The position numbers and the translations under genes are program-made. The notes beneath the pieces were generated by a model. It searched no databases and was not told the DNA's origin. It worked only from the letters and a program-made list of their open reading frames with translations. A DNA stretch of 64,000 bases. Source: Streptomyces sp. ITFR-21. GTDB lineage: Bacteria > Actinomycetota > Actinomycetes > Streptomycetales > Streptomycetaceae. Positions 31,559 through 40,816 of the stretch are shown in pieces (the stretch's first letter is position 1; each line of letters begins with the position of its first letter). The DNA is taken from NCBI RefSeq assembly GCF_031844685.1, contig NZ_CP134605.1, positions 1,893,501-1,957,500 on the forward strand, read 5' to 3'.

Positions 31559-31707
31559 CCTTCTGGGACATGACGCTCCACCAGCTCATGACCCTCATCG
31601 ACCGGCACCGGCTCGCGACCGCGAGCAGCCAGCCCCCCGCCCAGCCCGGCGGCCAGCCCGACACCGGAGTTGGTGTCCTCGGCCTGGCCGCCGTGGGCGC
31701 CATCTGA
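31043..31707 (+). CDS. Tail assembly chaperone, frameshifted long form (gpGT-like)
   Basis: The -1 frame is open from the slippery site to TGA 31705-31707, giving about 221 residues. The extension (PDGWGDGDGPFPWADLYYLAVGALHISPVTFWDMTLHQLMTLIDRHRL in part) contains the T-domain-like pattern WADLYYLAVG-TFWDMTLHQLM. It has no usable start of its own. Ratio of short and long forms is normally fixed by the slip rate and matters for tail length control. Confidence 0.85.
31456..31462 (+). other. Programmed -1 frameshift site GGGAAAC
   Basis: The zero-frame codons are GGA AAC preceded by G, the exact X XXY YYZ arrangement. It lies about 95 bases before the zero-frame stop, and the -1 frame continues into a conserved-looking domain. 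The same heptamer class is used by lambda G/GT. Confidence 0.9.
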
Positions 31708-31731
31708 CCAGCACATAGGAGGTGACCACCA

Positions 31732-34700
31732 GTGGCCGACGACATCAATTTGCCGAACCTGGTGTCGCACCTCCAGGTGCAGTTGGCGGACACCAACGGG
31801 ATCGTCGCGGACGCCGCCAGGCAAGGCTCGTCCGTCGGCGCGGCCCTCGGGGAATCCCTCCGGCACCGCGTCGAAGACGCGACCCGGGCGATCCCCGAGG
31901 TGCAGATCGACGCGGACTCCACCGAGTTGGACCGCGACCTCGACCGCGTCCGCCGCGACCTCGACCGGCTGGCCGACACCCGCATCGGGGTCGACATCAG
32001 CGTCGCCGAGGCGCTCCGGCAGCTGGACGAGCTGGAGCCGCATCTCGACCGGCTGGAGCGCACCCACCCGCGGATCGACGTGCAGGCCGCGGTCGGCGGG
32101 GCCCGCGCGGGCCTCGCGGAGATCCTCGACGAGGCCCACCGGGTCGACGGCACGGACGTGGACATCAACGTCCGCGCCGACACCGCGCGGCCGGTCGCCG
32201 ACCTGCGTGACCTGGACCGCGCCAGCGGGCTGCTGACGCGGTCGCTGGGCGGCATCGGCAGCGCGGCGGCGTCGCTGGGCACGATCGGTGCCGTCGCGGG
32301 CGGGGCGATCCCGCTGGTAGCCGGGCTGGTGGCGACGCTGGAGCAGATCGCGCCGGCGGCGGCCATCGGCGCGGCGGCGGCTGCGGCGGTCGGGTCGGCG
32401 GTCGGCGCCATCAAGATCGGCACGTTGGGTGTGGGCGATGCCCTGTCGGCGGCGTTCGCCCCGGTCACCGGCGGCGGGGGTGGCGGCGGGGGTTCGGCCG
32501 GCGCCGCGGCGGCAGCGACGAACGCGGTCGCGGACGCGCAGCGCAATCTGCGCGACGTGGTGCAGCAGACTGCGCTGTCCAACCGGGAGGCGCTCCGCCG
32601 CGTGGCTGATGCGCAGCGGGACCTCACCGACGCGCAGAAGGCCGCGACCGACGCGCAGAAGGCTTTGCTGTCCGCGCAGAAGGACGCTGCTCGGCAGCTG
32701 GAGGATCAGAACGCGCAGCTCGCGGACGCGCAGCTGGACGAGCGCGATGCCGTCCTCGCGGTGCAGGACGCGCAGCAGACCCTGGACGCCGTCAAGGCCA
32801 AGGGATCGGCCGCGTCTCTTGAGGACCAGCAGAAAGCGCAGCTCGCGTACGACAGGGCGGTGCAGCAGCTGGCCGAGCAGAGGACAGCGGTGCAGCGTCT
32901 CCAGGCCGACACGGACGCCGCGAACCGGGCCGGGGTCAACGGCAGCCAACTGGTGGTCGACGCGCAGACGAAGGTCAGCAGCGCCGCCCGGGACGTGTCC
33001 GACCGGCAGCGCGATGTGTCCGACGCGCAGCAGGAGGTAGCCCGCACTGCGGCGCAGGGCGCCGAGGCCGTCGACAGGGCCACCGAGGCGCTCAAGGCCG
33101 CGGGCGCGGCGGCGGCCGGCGGGTCCGGTGGCGGGGCGGCCGGCGGCGTGAACGCGCTCGCCGCAGCCATGGCCGCGCTGTCGCCGTCAGCGCGGGCGTT
33201 CGTGCTGGAGGTCGTGAAGCTCAAGCCCGCGTTCGACAGCCTCAAACTGGCCGTGCAGGAGCGCCTGTTCGCGGGGCTCGCCGCCGAGCTGGACACCACC
33301 GCGCGCAGCCTGCTGCCGGCATTCCGCCGGAGCTTGGACGACTCCGCGTCCAGCCTCAACCTCATGGCCAAGGGGACAGCCGCCGCCGCGCGGGACCTCG
33401 CGGACAGCGGCACTCTCGGCCGGGCGCTGGACGGCGCGAACCGGGGCCTGTCCAATTTGGTGCCGATCCCGGGGCGGGTCGTCACCGCCCTCGGCCAGAT
33501 CACCGCCGCCGCCGCGCCCGCATTCGACACGCTGACCGGCGCCGCTGCGGACGGGGTGACCCGCCTCGCCGACAGACTCGACAAGGCTTTCGCGTCCGGG
33601 GGCCTGGAGAAGGCCATCAGCTTGGCGGTCGACACCCTCGGCGAGCTGCTGCACGTCGGCGGCAACGTCGCCACGATCATCAGCCACATCCTCTCCCCGG
33701 CGCACGCCCAGGGTGGGGGACTCATCGGGATCCTGGACCAGGTCACCGAGGCGCTGTCGAAAGCGACGGGCACGGAGGGCTTCCAGTCCGCGCTGGTCGC
33801 GCTCTTCGGGGTGATGGGTGAGATCGGCCGGGTGGGTGGCCCGCTGATCGTCAAAGCTCTGGGCGGCCTGGAGCCGGTGCTCGTCCAGCTGGGCGGCCCG
33901 GTCACGTCCCTGGTGGACGCGCTGGGAGACGCTCTGGGGCCGGTCCTCGATGCGCTGGGCCCGCTGCTGACCACCGCTGCGGTGGGCGTCGGTGACCTGG
34001 TCGTGGCGGCGCTGCCGCTGCTGCCGGTCGTGTCGGACCTGATTGCCAGCCTGGGCCCGGACTTGCAGCCGATCCTCGATGATCTCGTTCAGGTGGTCGA
34101 GGAGCTGACGCCCGTGGTTGAGGATGTGGCCGACACGCTGACCGTCGCCCTCCAGCCCATCCTCGCCGACCTGCCCCAGCTGATCGGCCCCATCGCCGAC
34201 CTGATCGCCCGAAATCTCACCGTCGCCCTGACCGCCTTCTCCACCATCCTCACCCAGAACGCCCCGCAGCTCGCCCAACTCGGCCTGGACCTCGGCAACC
34301 TGGCCGTCGCCCTCGGCCCCCTGATCACCGCCTTCACGCTCCTCACGACCGAAGCCCTGATCAAGGTCTCGCCGCTGCTGCTGGGCATCCTCAACGCGGC
34401 GACCCGCGCCGGCGCCTACTTGGGCGGCGCCTTCTCCGGCGTCATCAACAACCTTGTGATCCCAGCGATCCGGACGCTGACCGACCTCCTCCACGGCAAC
34501 TTCTCCGCCGCGTGGACCGAGGCCAGCACGCACGCGGCCGGCGCGGTCGGATCCATCGTGCGGCTGCTGACCGGTCTCCCCGGTGCGGCTTCGGCCGCCC
34601 TCAGCCCGCTCGCGTCCAAGCTGTCCGCGAGGGCGGTCGACGCTGCGAATCGGCTGACGGCACCGATAGGCGACGGGATCAACCGTGCTACCGAGTGGAT

Positions 34701-35196
34701 CGGTGAGCTGCCGTCCCGGGCCGGGTCCGCGCTCGGTGACCTCGGCAACTACCTGTACAGGTCGGGGCGAGCGCTGATCGCCGGCTTCATCGAGGGGATG
34801 CTGTCGAAGCTGTCCGACGCGAAGGGGGCGGCCTCTTCGATCCTCGGGAAGATCAAGGACTACTTCCCGAACAGCCCGGCCAAGGCGGGGCCTTTCAGCG
34901 GGCGGGGCTGGACCGGGTACTCCGGGCGGGCCGTCGTCGACGACTGGGGCGGCGGCATGGTCGCCGCCATGCCCCGGCTGCTGGCCAACGTCCGCACCGT
35001 CGTCGGCGGCGCCTCGGCCGCCCTGGCACCGGGGCTCGCCGGCGCGATCCCGTCAGCGGGCGCCCTGGCCGCCTCGTACGCCGGGTCCGCGGCCCCGACG
35101 CAGGGCCCGGTCACGATCAACCTGTACGGGACTGAGGCCACCCCCGCGGGGGTCAGCGCCGCCCTGTCCTGGAACTCACTGGTAGGGAGGCGCTGA
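31732..35196 (+). CDS. Tape measure protein
   Basis: 1154 residues from GTG 31732, with AGGAGGTGA upstream. N-terminal coiled region (ATRAIPEVQIDADSTELDRD; LDRVRRDLDRL). A hydrophobic stretch around 170-230 with Ala/Gly helices follows, then a long coiled coil with repeated DAQ units (ADAQRDLTDAQKAATDAQKA; VQDAQQTLDAVKA). The central and C-terminal hydrophobic regions are rich in L-x-P-LL repeats, and the end reads KDYFPNSPAKAGPFSGRGW, common in siphophage tape measures. It sets tail length and helps DNA entry. No lytic domain is apparent. Confidence 0.93.
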   Translation: MADDINLPNLVSHLQVQLADTNGIVADAARQGSSVGAALGESLRHRVEDATRAIPEVQIDADSTELDRDLDRVRRDLDRLADTRIGVDISVAEALRQLDELEPHLDRLERTHPRIDVQAAVGGARAGLAEILDEAHRVDGTDVDINVRADTARPVADLRDLDRASGLLTRSLGGIGSAAASLGTIGAVAGGAIPLVAGLVATLEQIAPAAAIGAAAAAAVGSAVGAIKIGTLGVGDALSAAFAPVTGGGGGGGGSAGAAAAATNAVADAQRNLRDVVQQTALSNREALRRVADAQRDLTDAQKAATDAQKALLSAQKDAARQLEDQNAQLADAQLDERDAVLAVQDAQQTLDAVKAKGSAASLEDQQKAQLAYDRAVQQLAEQRTAVQRLQADTDAANRAGVNGSQLVVDAQTKVSSAARDVSDRQRDVSDAQQEVARTAAQGAEAVDRATEALKAAGAAAAGGSGGGAAGGVNALAAAMAALSPSARAFVLEVVKLKPAFDSLKLAVQERLFAGLAAELDTTARSLLPAFRRSLDDSASSLNLMAKGTAAAARDLADSGTLGRALDGANRGLSNLVPIPGRVVTALGQITAAAAPAFDTLTGAAADGVTRLADRLDKAFASGGLEKAISLAVDTLGELLHVGGNVATIISHILSPAHAQGGGLIGILDQVTEALSKATGTEGFQSALVALFGVMGEIGRVGGPLIVKALGGLEPVLVQLGGPVTSLVDALGDALGPVLDALGPLLTTAAVGVGDLVVAALPLLPVVSDLIASLGPDLQPILDDLVQVVEELTPVVEDVADTLTVALQPILADLPQLIGPIADLIARNLTVALTAFSTILTQNAPQLAQLGLDLGNLAVALGPLITAFTLLTTEALIKVSPLLLGILNAATRAGAYLGGAFSGVINNLVIPAIRTLTDLLHGNFSAAWTEASTHAAGAVGSIVRLLTGLPGAASAALSPLASKLSARAVDAANRLTAPIGDGINRATEWIGELPSRAGSALGDLGNYLYRSGRALIAGFIEGMLSKLSDAKGAASSILGKIKDYFPNSPAKAGPFSGRGWTGYSGRAVVDDWGGGMVAAMPRLLANVRTVVGGASAALAPGLAGAIPSAGALAASYAGSAAPTQGPVTINLYGTEATPAGVSAALSWNSLVGRR

Positions 35197-36053
35197 TGGC
35201 GACGCCGCAGAGAATCGGCCGCATTCAGTGGGGTGATCTGCTCATCGGGCCCGGCACCGGGTACCACGTGCAGGCCCTCAGCGGCGTGGACGACTTGCCC
35301 GACGTGCGCAGCGCCGACACGGCGAAGTCGGACGCGCACGGCGACTACACCGGCCCGGACTACGTCGGCCCACGGGTGGTGCAGCTCAGCCTCAACCTCA
35401 TGGCTGACACCCCCGACGAGCTGCGGCAGATGATCCTCGACCTCCGCCGAGCCACCCAGCCCGGCCGGGCCCCGGCCGACTTCCAGCTCCTGGACTGGGG
35501 CATCAGCGTCAGCGGCAAAGTCCGCAAACGCAGCATCCCGTACGACGCCGAATACCTGTGGCGGTCCGGTACCGCCGCCATCGAGTGGTACTGCGCCGAC
35601 CCCTACCTGTACGGCCTCGACCAGCAGGCCGTGAGTACCGTCGCCTACTCCCCTTCAGCCGGCCGGACGTACCCGCGGACGTACCCGATGTCGTATGGCG
35701 CGACCGGCAGCTCCGGCACCGTCGACGCCGTCAACAACGGCGACAGCCCGGCATACCCGGTGCTGCGCCTGGACGGCCCCGTCGCCAACCCGTCGATTGA
35801 GCAGCCCGACACCGGGGCCCTGCTCGCCCTGGACGCCACCCTCACCACGGGCGACTACCTCCTCATCGACACCCGCTCCCGAGCCGTCCTCCTCCAGGGC
35901 ACCACACCCCGCCGCAACTGGATCCGCGGCGGCTCCACATGGCCGCTGCTGATGCCCGGCTCCAACCAGCTCACCTACCGGGGCAGCGCGCTACCGGGCG
36001 CCCCGGGTCAATCGTCTCTGCTCACCGTCACCTGGCGCGACACCAGCCTGTAG
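35196..36053 (+). CDS. Distal tail protein
   Basis: 285 residues coupled to the tape measure gene. The start (RIGRIQWGDLLIGPGTGYHVQALSG), then HGDYTGPDYVGPRVVQLSLNLMA, TPDELRQMILDLRRATQP and a beta-sandwich C-terminal half match Dit-type hub proteins of siphophages. It should form the ring at the tail tip joining tube and receptor-binding parts. Confidence 0.8.
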   Translation: MATPQRIGRIQWGDLLIGPGTGYHVQALSGVDDLPDVRSADTAKSDAHGDYTGPDYVGPRVVQLSLNLMADTPDELRQMILDLRRATQPGRAPADFQLLDWGISVSGKVRKRSIPYDAEYLWRSGTAAIEWYCADPYLYGLDQQAVSTVAYSPSAGRTYPRTYPMSYGATGSSGTVDAVNNGDSPAYPVLRLDGPVANPSIEQPDTGALLALDATLTTGDYLLIDTRSRAVLLQGTTPRRNWIRGGSTWPLLMPGSNQLTYRGSALPGAPGQSSLLTVTWRDTSL

Positions 36054-36067
36054 AAAGGGGCGCCCTC

Positions 36068-37171
36068 ATGGCCGTCATCTCACCGCCCGCGTGGCTCCAG
36101 GCCGGCTCGTACCCGGCCCGCACGGACCGGCTGTCCGCGATCACCAGCCAGCTCTGGTACTCCGGTTTCGCGATCGACGAATCGACGCCGCTCCGCCCCC
36201 GGCAGGGTGTCCGCCCTTCCTACCAGGGCTACCAGCTGAAGGTGCGGGCGGCCGGCACGCCGAACATGACCGTCATCGTGTCCGCGGGCATGGGCTTCAT
36301 CGACAACCACGACATCAACGGCTACGGCACGTACACCGTCGTCAACGACGCGGACGTGACCCTGAACGTCGCAGCGGCCGGCGGCGCCGGGCAGTACCGC
36401 AAGGACTCCGTGTGCATCAGCGTCTACGACGCGGAGACCGCGGGCGCCGTGAACAGCGCGGTCCTGGAGATTATTCAAGGCCCGTACGCCTCCAGCGCCG
36501 GCGCCACCGTCCGCGGCACCCTCCCGCCGAACTCCATTGTCCTAGCCGACCTGGCGATCGCCCCGTCGCAGACGAGCGTGGCGGCGGGGGGCATCACCGA
36601 TGTCCGGAATTTCACCGCCAGCTTGGGCGGCATCGCGCCGATCCCCAGCACCATCGCCCCGGGCCACCCCCACCCCGGGCAGATGTGGTACGAGGCGGAC
36701 CTCGACCGGTTCCGGTACGGCGACAGCACCGGCACTGTCAAATCGCTCCTGCCGGAGTGGCAGACTTACACCCCCACCTGGACCGCGGCTACCACCAACC
36801 CGACCCTCGGCAGCGGCACCCTCGTCGGCCGGTACGCCATGGTCGGCAAGACCTGCAAGGTCAAGATCGAGCTGGCCACCGCGTCGAACACTGGCTTCGG
36901 CAGCGGCCAATACAGCTGGGCGCTGCCCTTCACCGCCTCGGCAGCGGGCACCGGCACCAGCGTCGGCGCCGGCCACGGCATCACCGCGGGCAACGCGAGG
37001 TGGCCGATTCAAGCTCTGGTGACGGCTGCTGGATCGACTGTTGCGGTCTACAGCCCGATCGGGTCGGGCGACTGCCGCCTCACCGTACTCGGCTCGGCGC
37101 AGGGCATGGGCAGCGTGGCGTGGGCCACCGGCCAGACGATGCGCCTCGCGTTCGACTACGAGGTCGCGTAG
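36068..37171 (+). CDS. Minor tail / baseplate protein
   Basis: 367 residues starting MAVISPPAWLQAGSYPARTD, with GAAAGGGG upstream. First half beta-rich with IDNHDINGYGTYTVVNDADV and a typical fiber-like segment GHPHPGQMWYEADLDRFRYGD. The C-terminal domain (WQTYTPTWTAATTNPTLGSGTLVGRY) resembles carbohydrate-binding or tail-spike modules in Streptomyces phages. Probably involved in host binding. Confidence 0.75.
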   Translation: MAVISPPAWLQAGSYPARTDRLSAITSQLWYSGFAIDESTPLRPRQGVRPSYQGYQLKVRAAGTPNMTVIVSAGMGFIDNHDINGYGTYTVVNDADVTLNVAAAGGAGQYRKDSVCISVYDAETAGAVNSAVLEIIQGPYASSAGATVRGTLPPNSIVLADLAIAPSQTSVAAGGITDVRNFTASLGGIAPIPSTIAPGHPHPGQMWYEADLDRFRYGDSTGTVKSLLPEWQTYTPTWTAATTNPTLGSGTLVGRYAMVGKTCKVKIELATASNTGFGSGQYSWALPFTASAAGTGTSVGAGHGITAGNARWPIQALVTAAGSTVAVYSPIGSGDCRLTVLGSAQGMGSVAWATGQTMRLAFDYEVA

Positions 37172-38374
37172 ATGACCGCCGACCTCCTGAGCGCGCTCGC
37201 CGCCATCGGCCAGGCGAGCGACTACCCGGACCACACGTACACCTTCCTCGCGTGCGACCTGCTCACCGATCAGGTCATCGCCGAGCTGCCGTTGCAGCAG
37301 GTGCAGTACGAGCGGGTCCTGTCCGGCATCGGGACCCTGACTGCTTTCCTTCCGCTAGCCGACGAGACGCTGCCGCTGGACCCGATCACCGCGACGACCG
37401 GCGGCCGGACCGCGCTGTACGTGGACCGCGACGGGGTGATCGTCTGGGGCGGCATCATCTGGACGCGGCGCCCGGCGCCTGGCGGCGTCACCATTCAGGC
37501 TGCGGAATTCCTTTCCTACTACCAGCACCGCTATATCACGCAGACCCTTTCCACTGTGGCAGCGAATGTCACAGACACGGATCTCGTACCGAACGGGCAG
37601 CTCCTTTACGGTGATCAGAAATGGATGATGTGGTCACTATTCCAGTGGGCCGCCCTATCACCGGGCGGCAACATCGGGATAGATATCAACCTGCTCGGCG
37701 GCGCGGCCGATGGCATCACCCGTGAGGCGACATTCTTCGGGTACGAGCGGCCGGAGCTTTTCGCCACCATGCAGCAGCTCTCACAGGCGGACAACGGCTT
37801 CGACTTCGCAATAGAGGTCGGCTGGAATCCCATCCACAACAACGAGGCGCCCACCCGCTACCGCCGGGCCCGCACCTACTTCCCGCAGCGGGGCCGCTCA
37901 GCCGTCGACTCCGGTCTGGTCTTCTCCAAGGGCGGGCCGGCCGCCAGCATCGTGGCCTACGACTGGCCGGAGGACTGGACCTCGATGGCGACCCGTACGT
38001 ACGCCCTGGGCGGCGGGGACGGCGAGGCCCGCCTGATCGCGCAGGGGGTCGACGCTGATCTCCTCATGTCGGGGTGGCCGCTGCTGGAGTCGGTGGCCAC
38101 GTACTCCGGGGTGACGCAGTTGGCCACGCTCCAGGGGCACGCTAACGCGGACATCATCACGCGCAGCGGCGCGGCGGTGGCGCCTACGTTCGACGTGCTG
38201 GCCGACGGCGACCCGGCTTTCGGCACGTACACCGAGGGCGACAGGGCAATTTTCAGCATCGCACCGGAGCCGCGTTTCCCTGACGGCCTGGACGTGGAGC
38301 TGCGAATCCTGGGCGTGCAGGTGACTGCGGCGCGGGGACCGGAAATCGTACGGCTCACCTGCACGGGAGCCTGA
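37172..38374 (+). CDS. Minor tail protein, Gp37-like
   Basis: 400 residues directly after the previous stop. ITDQVIAELPLQQVQYERVLSGIG-type opening, then ALYVDRDGVIVWGGIIWTRRPAPGG, matches the siphovirus Gp37-like tail-tip family. The C-terminus has VATYSGVTQLATLQGHANADIITRSG. Roughly 37,500-37,860 is visibly more AT-rich with A/T third positions, unlike the rest of the phage, suggesting a recombined segment in the host-contact region. Confidence 0.78.
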   Translation: MTADLLSALAAIGQASDYPDHTYTFLACDLLTDQVIAELPLQQVQYERVLSGIGTLTAFLPLADETLPLDPITATTGGRTALYVDRDGVIVWGGIIWTRRPAPGGVTIQAAEFLSYYQHRYITQTLSTVAANVTDTDLVPNGQLLYGDQKWMMWSLFQWAALSPGGNIGIDINLLGGAADGITREATFFGYERPELFATMQQLSQADNGFDFAIEVGWNPIHNNEAPTRYRRARTYFPQRGRSAVDSGLVFSKGGPAASIVAYDWPEDWTSMATRTYALGGGDGEARLIAQGVDADLLMSGWPLLESVATYSGVTQLATLQGHANADIITRSGAAVAPTFDVLADGDPAFGTYTEGDRAIFSIAPEPRFPDGLDVELRILGVQVTAARGPEIVRLTCTGA

Positions 38375-38375
38375 T

Positions 38376-38864
38376 ATGCCCTCATACGCGCGGCAGAAAA
38401 CATTGGATGAGCGGGTCGCTATTCTCGAAGAGCGCCTAGCGAAATTGGAACGCTCGGGTTCCGTCGTGGACGATATCAACCTGTTCCGGGTCGGATTCGA
38501 GAATTACAATTACGACGACTCACCATCCCTCAACACCATATTCGAGAACTGGTTTACACCGCGCGGCGGCAGGCTCACTCTCGGTCTGACATTTTATGGC
38601 GACCAGGTCGGCACCTCACCCGCCGTGAATACAGGCGGTGCGTGGACGATTCTGCTGAATTCCGTTGTGGCAGCGTCCGGGACGGTACCGGCGACATTCA
38701 CCCTGACCGACGCTTATGTCGTTCTCGACATCAGCCCCTACCTGGGGCAGAACACGCTGCATCTGGAGGTCCAGACACAGCGCACCTCGGGCGCGACGAC
38801 CGGCGGCCGGTACGGCGGTGGCGGCTGCATCGGCTCCGCTGTCCACCAGGCCCGCATCAACTGA
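38376..38864 (+). CDS. Tail-tip protein, possible receptor-binding
   Basis: 162 residues with an N-terminal coiled coil (LDERVAILEERLAKLERSG), which probably trimerises, and a beta-sandwich C-terminal half (TLGLTFYGDQVGTSPAV and LDISPYLGQNTLHLEVQTQ). Codon use is more AT-rich than its neighbours, like the end of the preceding gene. Small trimeric fiber proteins of this design sit at the tail tip; binding role is inferred. Confidence 0.65.
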   Translation: MPSYARQKTLDERVAILEERLAKLERSGSVVDDINLFRVGFENYNYDDSPSLNTIFENWFTPRGGRLTLGLTFYGDQVGTSPAVNTGGAWTILLNSVVAASGTVPATFTLTDAYVVLDISPYLGQNTLHLEVQTQRTSGATTGGRYGGGGCIGSAVHQARIN

Positions 38865-38875
38865 AAGGGAACTCG

Positions 38876-39688
38876 ATGGCCCGTATGCCGGGCGCTACCT
38901 GGCGCCCCGTACCGAACTGCACCAAGGGCGGCCAGCAGGCCGTGTACGGCGTGGTGCTGCACATCATGGAGGGCACCCTCGACGGGAGCGACGCGTGGTT
39001 CCGCAACCCGGCGGCGCAGGCGTCCTCTCACTTCGGCGTCGGCAAGGACGGCCGGATCTATCAGTGGGTGGACACCGCGGACCGGGCGTGGGCGCAGGAA
39101 AGCGGCAACCGCGCCTGGTTGTCGATCGAGCACGAGGGGAACAGCGGCGACAGCCTCACCCCCGCGCAGCTCGCCGCGACCGCGCGCGTCGTCGCCTGGG
39201 CCCACGCCGTGCACGGCGTGCCGCTCCAGACCACGGACTCCGTGACCGGCCGGGGCATCGGCTGGCACGGCATGGGCGGCGCCGCGTGGGGCGGTCACCC
39301 CGACTGCCCCGGCAACCCGGTCAAGGCGCAGCGCGCCGCCATCATCACCGCCGCCAAAGGCGGCACCCCGACCGTCCAGGAGGACGACATGGACCTCACC
39401 CCCGCCCAGCTCACGGCCATCGGGAAAGAGGCCGCCCACCAGACGGCCATCTACCAGTGGGCCGACCCGGTCACCGGGAAGCCGGCCATGCTCGGCAGCT
39501 TCATCGCGAAGGCGTCCGTGCTGGAGCAGACCGTCAAGGCGCAGGCCGCAGCCATCCAGGCGCTGGCCGCGAAGGTCGGCAGCGGCGAGGACACGGCCGC
39601 GATCGTCGCCGCCGTCGAGCAGGCCATCGCCAGCAGTGTCGTGCACGTCGACGTGGACGTAACTGGCGCGGCAGTGCCCACCAGTTGA
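38876..39688 (+). CDS. Endolysin: N-acetylmuramoyl-L-alanine amidase (PGRP type)
   Basis: 270 residues. Amidase domain 1-150: VYGVVLHIMEGTLDG with the first zinc His (H29), SSHFGVGKDGRIYQWVD, WLSIEHEGNSGDSLT, and GIGWHGMGGAAWGGHPDCPG with the remaining His/Cys ligands (H131 or H141, and C144). The C-terminal 100 residues are helical (VLEQTVKAQAAAIQALAAKVG), probably for oligomerisation or wall contact rather than a known binding repeat. No signal peptide, so holin release is needed. It cleaves peptidoglycan between MurNAc and L-Ala at lysis. Confidence 0.9.
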   Translation: MARMPGATWRPVPNCTKGGQQAVYGVVLHIMEGTLDGSDAWFRNPAAQASSHFGVGKDGRIYQWVDTADRAWAQESGNRAWLSIEHEGNSGDSLTPAQLAATARVVAWAHAVHGVPLQTTDSVTGRGIGWHGMGGAAWGGHPDCPGNPVKAQRAAIITAAKGGTPTVQEDDMDLTPAQLTAIGKEAAHQTAIYQWADPVTGKPAMLGSFIAKASVLEQTVKAQAAAIQALAAKVGSGEDTAAIVAAVEQAIASSVVHVDVDVTGAAVPTS

Positions 39689-39742
39689 TCACTTTGCGGG
39701 CACCCGCAAAGCCACCACCAGCAGCAGAAAGGTTCCACCACC

Positions 39743-40009
39743 ATGAGCACCATCGGACTCCCGTCCAGCACCACCGTCATCAAGGACGCCAAGACCTACG
39801 CCATCGACCTCGCCGAACGCGTCGCCACAACCTTCGTCGTGGCGGCCGGCGGCATCCTCATCACCGCCGACGCCGGCAACATCGGGCACGTCACCTTCTG
39901 GCAGGGCGTCGCAGCGGCCGGCGTCGCAGCGGCCGGGTCCCTGGTCAAGGGCATCCTCGCGCGCGCGTTCGGCACCAAGGACAGCGCGTCCCTGGCCAAG
40001 GGCGTCTGA
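39743..40009 (+). CDS. Holin-like membrane protein
   Basis: 88 residues with AGAAAGG upstream. Two hydrophobic stretches (AERVATTFVVAAGGILITA and GVAAAGVAAAGSLVKGILA) and a charged short C-terminus, the usual size and layout for an actinophage holin next to the endolysin. It should form the lethal membrane lesion releasing the amidase. Confidence 0.78.
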   Translation: MSTIGLPSSTTVIKDAKTYAIDLAERVATTFVVAAGGILITADAGNIGHVTFWQGVAAAGVAAAGSLVKGILARAFGTKDSASLAKGV

Positions 40010-40039
40010 GGTGAGCGTGGCACGAGGCGAGGTGAGCAG

Positions 40040-40330
40040 ATGGGCGAGCTGATCAGCCAGGGCGGCCCGGTCGGGCTGCTGTCCCTCGGCGTGGTCCTCA
40101 TCCTCACCGGCCGCCTTGTGCCGCGCTCCACCCTGCGGGACGTGCAGACCGAGCGGGACACCTGGCGCGAGGCCCACCGGGTCTCAGAGGAAGCGCGCCG
40201 GCTGGACCGCGAGCAGCTTGGCGAGCTGGCCGAGCTCGGCCGCACCTCGACCCGGCTATTGACGGCCCTGCCCCGCGGGGAGGTGAGCCATGGGACTGCT
40301 GCGGAGGTGGGTGATGCGTCGCCGCGGTGA
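40040..40330 (+). CDS. Membrane protein in lysis cassette (second holin or spanin-like)
   Basis: 96 residues. N-terminal helix GPVGLLSLGVVLILTGRLVP, then a long charged coiled coil (VQTERDTWREAHRVSEEARRL). Single-pass proteins of this form accompany holins in many streptomycete phages. Spanin function is not expected in a Gram-positive host with no outer membrane, so an accessory holin is more likely. Overlaps the next gene. Confidence 0.65.
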   Translation: MGELISQGGPVGLLSLGVVLILTGRLVPRSTLRDVQTERDTWREAHRVSEEARRLDREQLGELAELGRTSTRLLTALPRGEVSHGTAAEVGDASPR

Positions 40331-40502
40331 CGCGTCCGGCCAGGCGGCGGCGGACGCCGCTCTGGTCCGGGCGAAGTGGGCGAAGGACGAGGCGGAGAAG
40401 CGGGGGCCGGAGGTGTCCGAGATCGCGGGGAGGCTGCGGCATCTCCGGGAGCGGAACGGCTTCGCGGAGATGATCGACAGGGCTTTGCGAGGGGGGACGT
40501 GA
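40290..40502 (+). CDS. Small basic lysis-region protein
   Basis: 70 residues (MGLLRRWVMRRRGDASGQ...). Basic N-terminus, then amphipathic helix ADAALVRAKWAKDEAEKRGPEVSEIAGRL in part. GAGGTGAG upstream of ATG 40290; an alternative start is at 40314. Overlaps both neighbours. Function unknown. Confidence 0.6.
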   Translation: MGLLRRWVMRRRGDASGQAAADAALVRAKWAKDEAEKRGPEVSEIAGRLRHLRERNGFAEMIDRALRGGT

Positions 40503-40816
40503 TGGGTGGGTCTCAGGGGTGGAGCGCAGCCGCATCAGGGCTGGTGGCTGCTGCGGCCGCGGTGTTCGTGCTGGTGTACAACCACCGGGCACCGACCTGG
40601 CGGCAGTCGGCGATCGGGCGCCACATGGTCGCGGTGACTGCGGTGATGGGTGCACTCGGCCTGTACACGGTGGTGATCACAGTGTGGCCGGAGACGCTGC
40701 CGCTGCTGCGCTGGGTGCGTACGGGTGTCGTGACGGCGGCGGCCGGCCTGCTGGTGCAGCGAACGGTGTTCGTGATCCGGGCGACCAGGAAGGATGAAGG
40801 CGATGGGTCTGCCTGA
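40502..40816 (+). CDS. Membrane protein in lysis region
   Basis: 104 residues with three hydrophobic segments: [35 protein letters not shown] and [22 protein letters not shown] coupling to the preceding gene. It may be a holin/antiholin component or a superinfection-immunity membrane protein. Confidence 0.65.
   Translation: MGGSQGWSAAASGLVAAAAAVFVLVYNHRAPTWRQSAIGRHMVAVTAVMGALGLYTVVITVWPETLPLLRWVRTGVVTAAAGLLVQRTVFVIRATRKDEGDGSA

Noticed and set aside
31342..32949. 535-codon minus-strand frame across the tape measure start
   Set aside because: Antisense shadow with no start context and repeated low-complexity residues.
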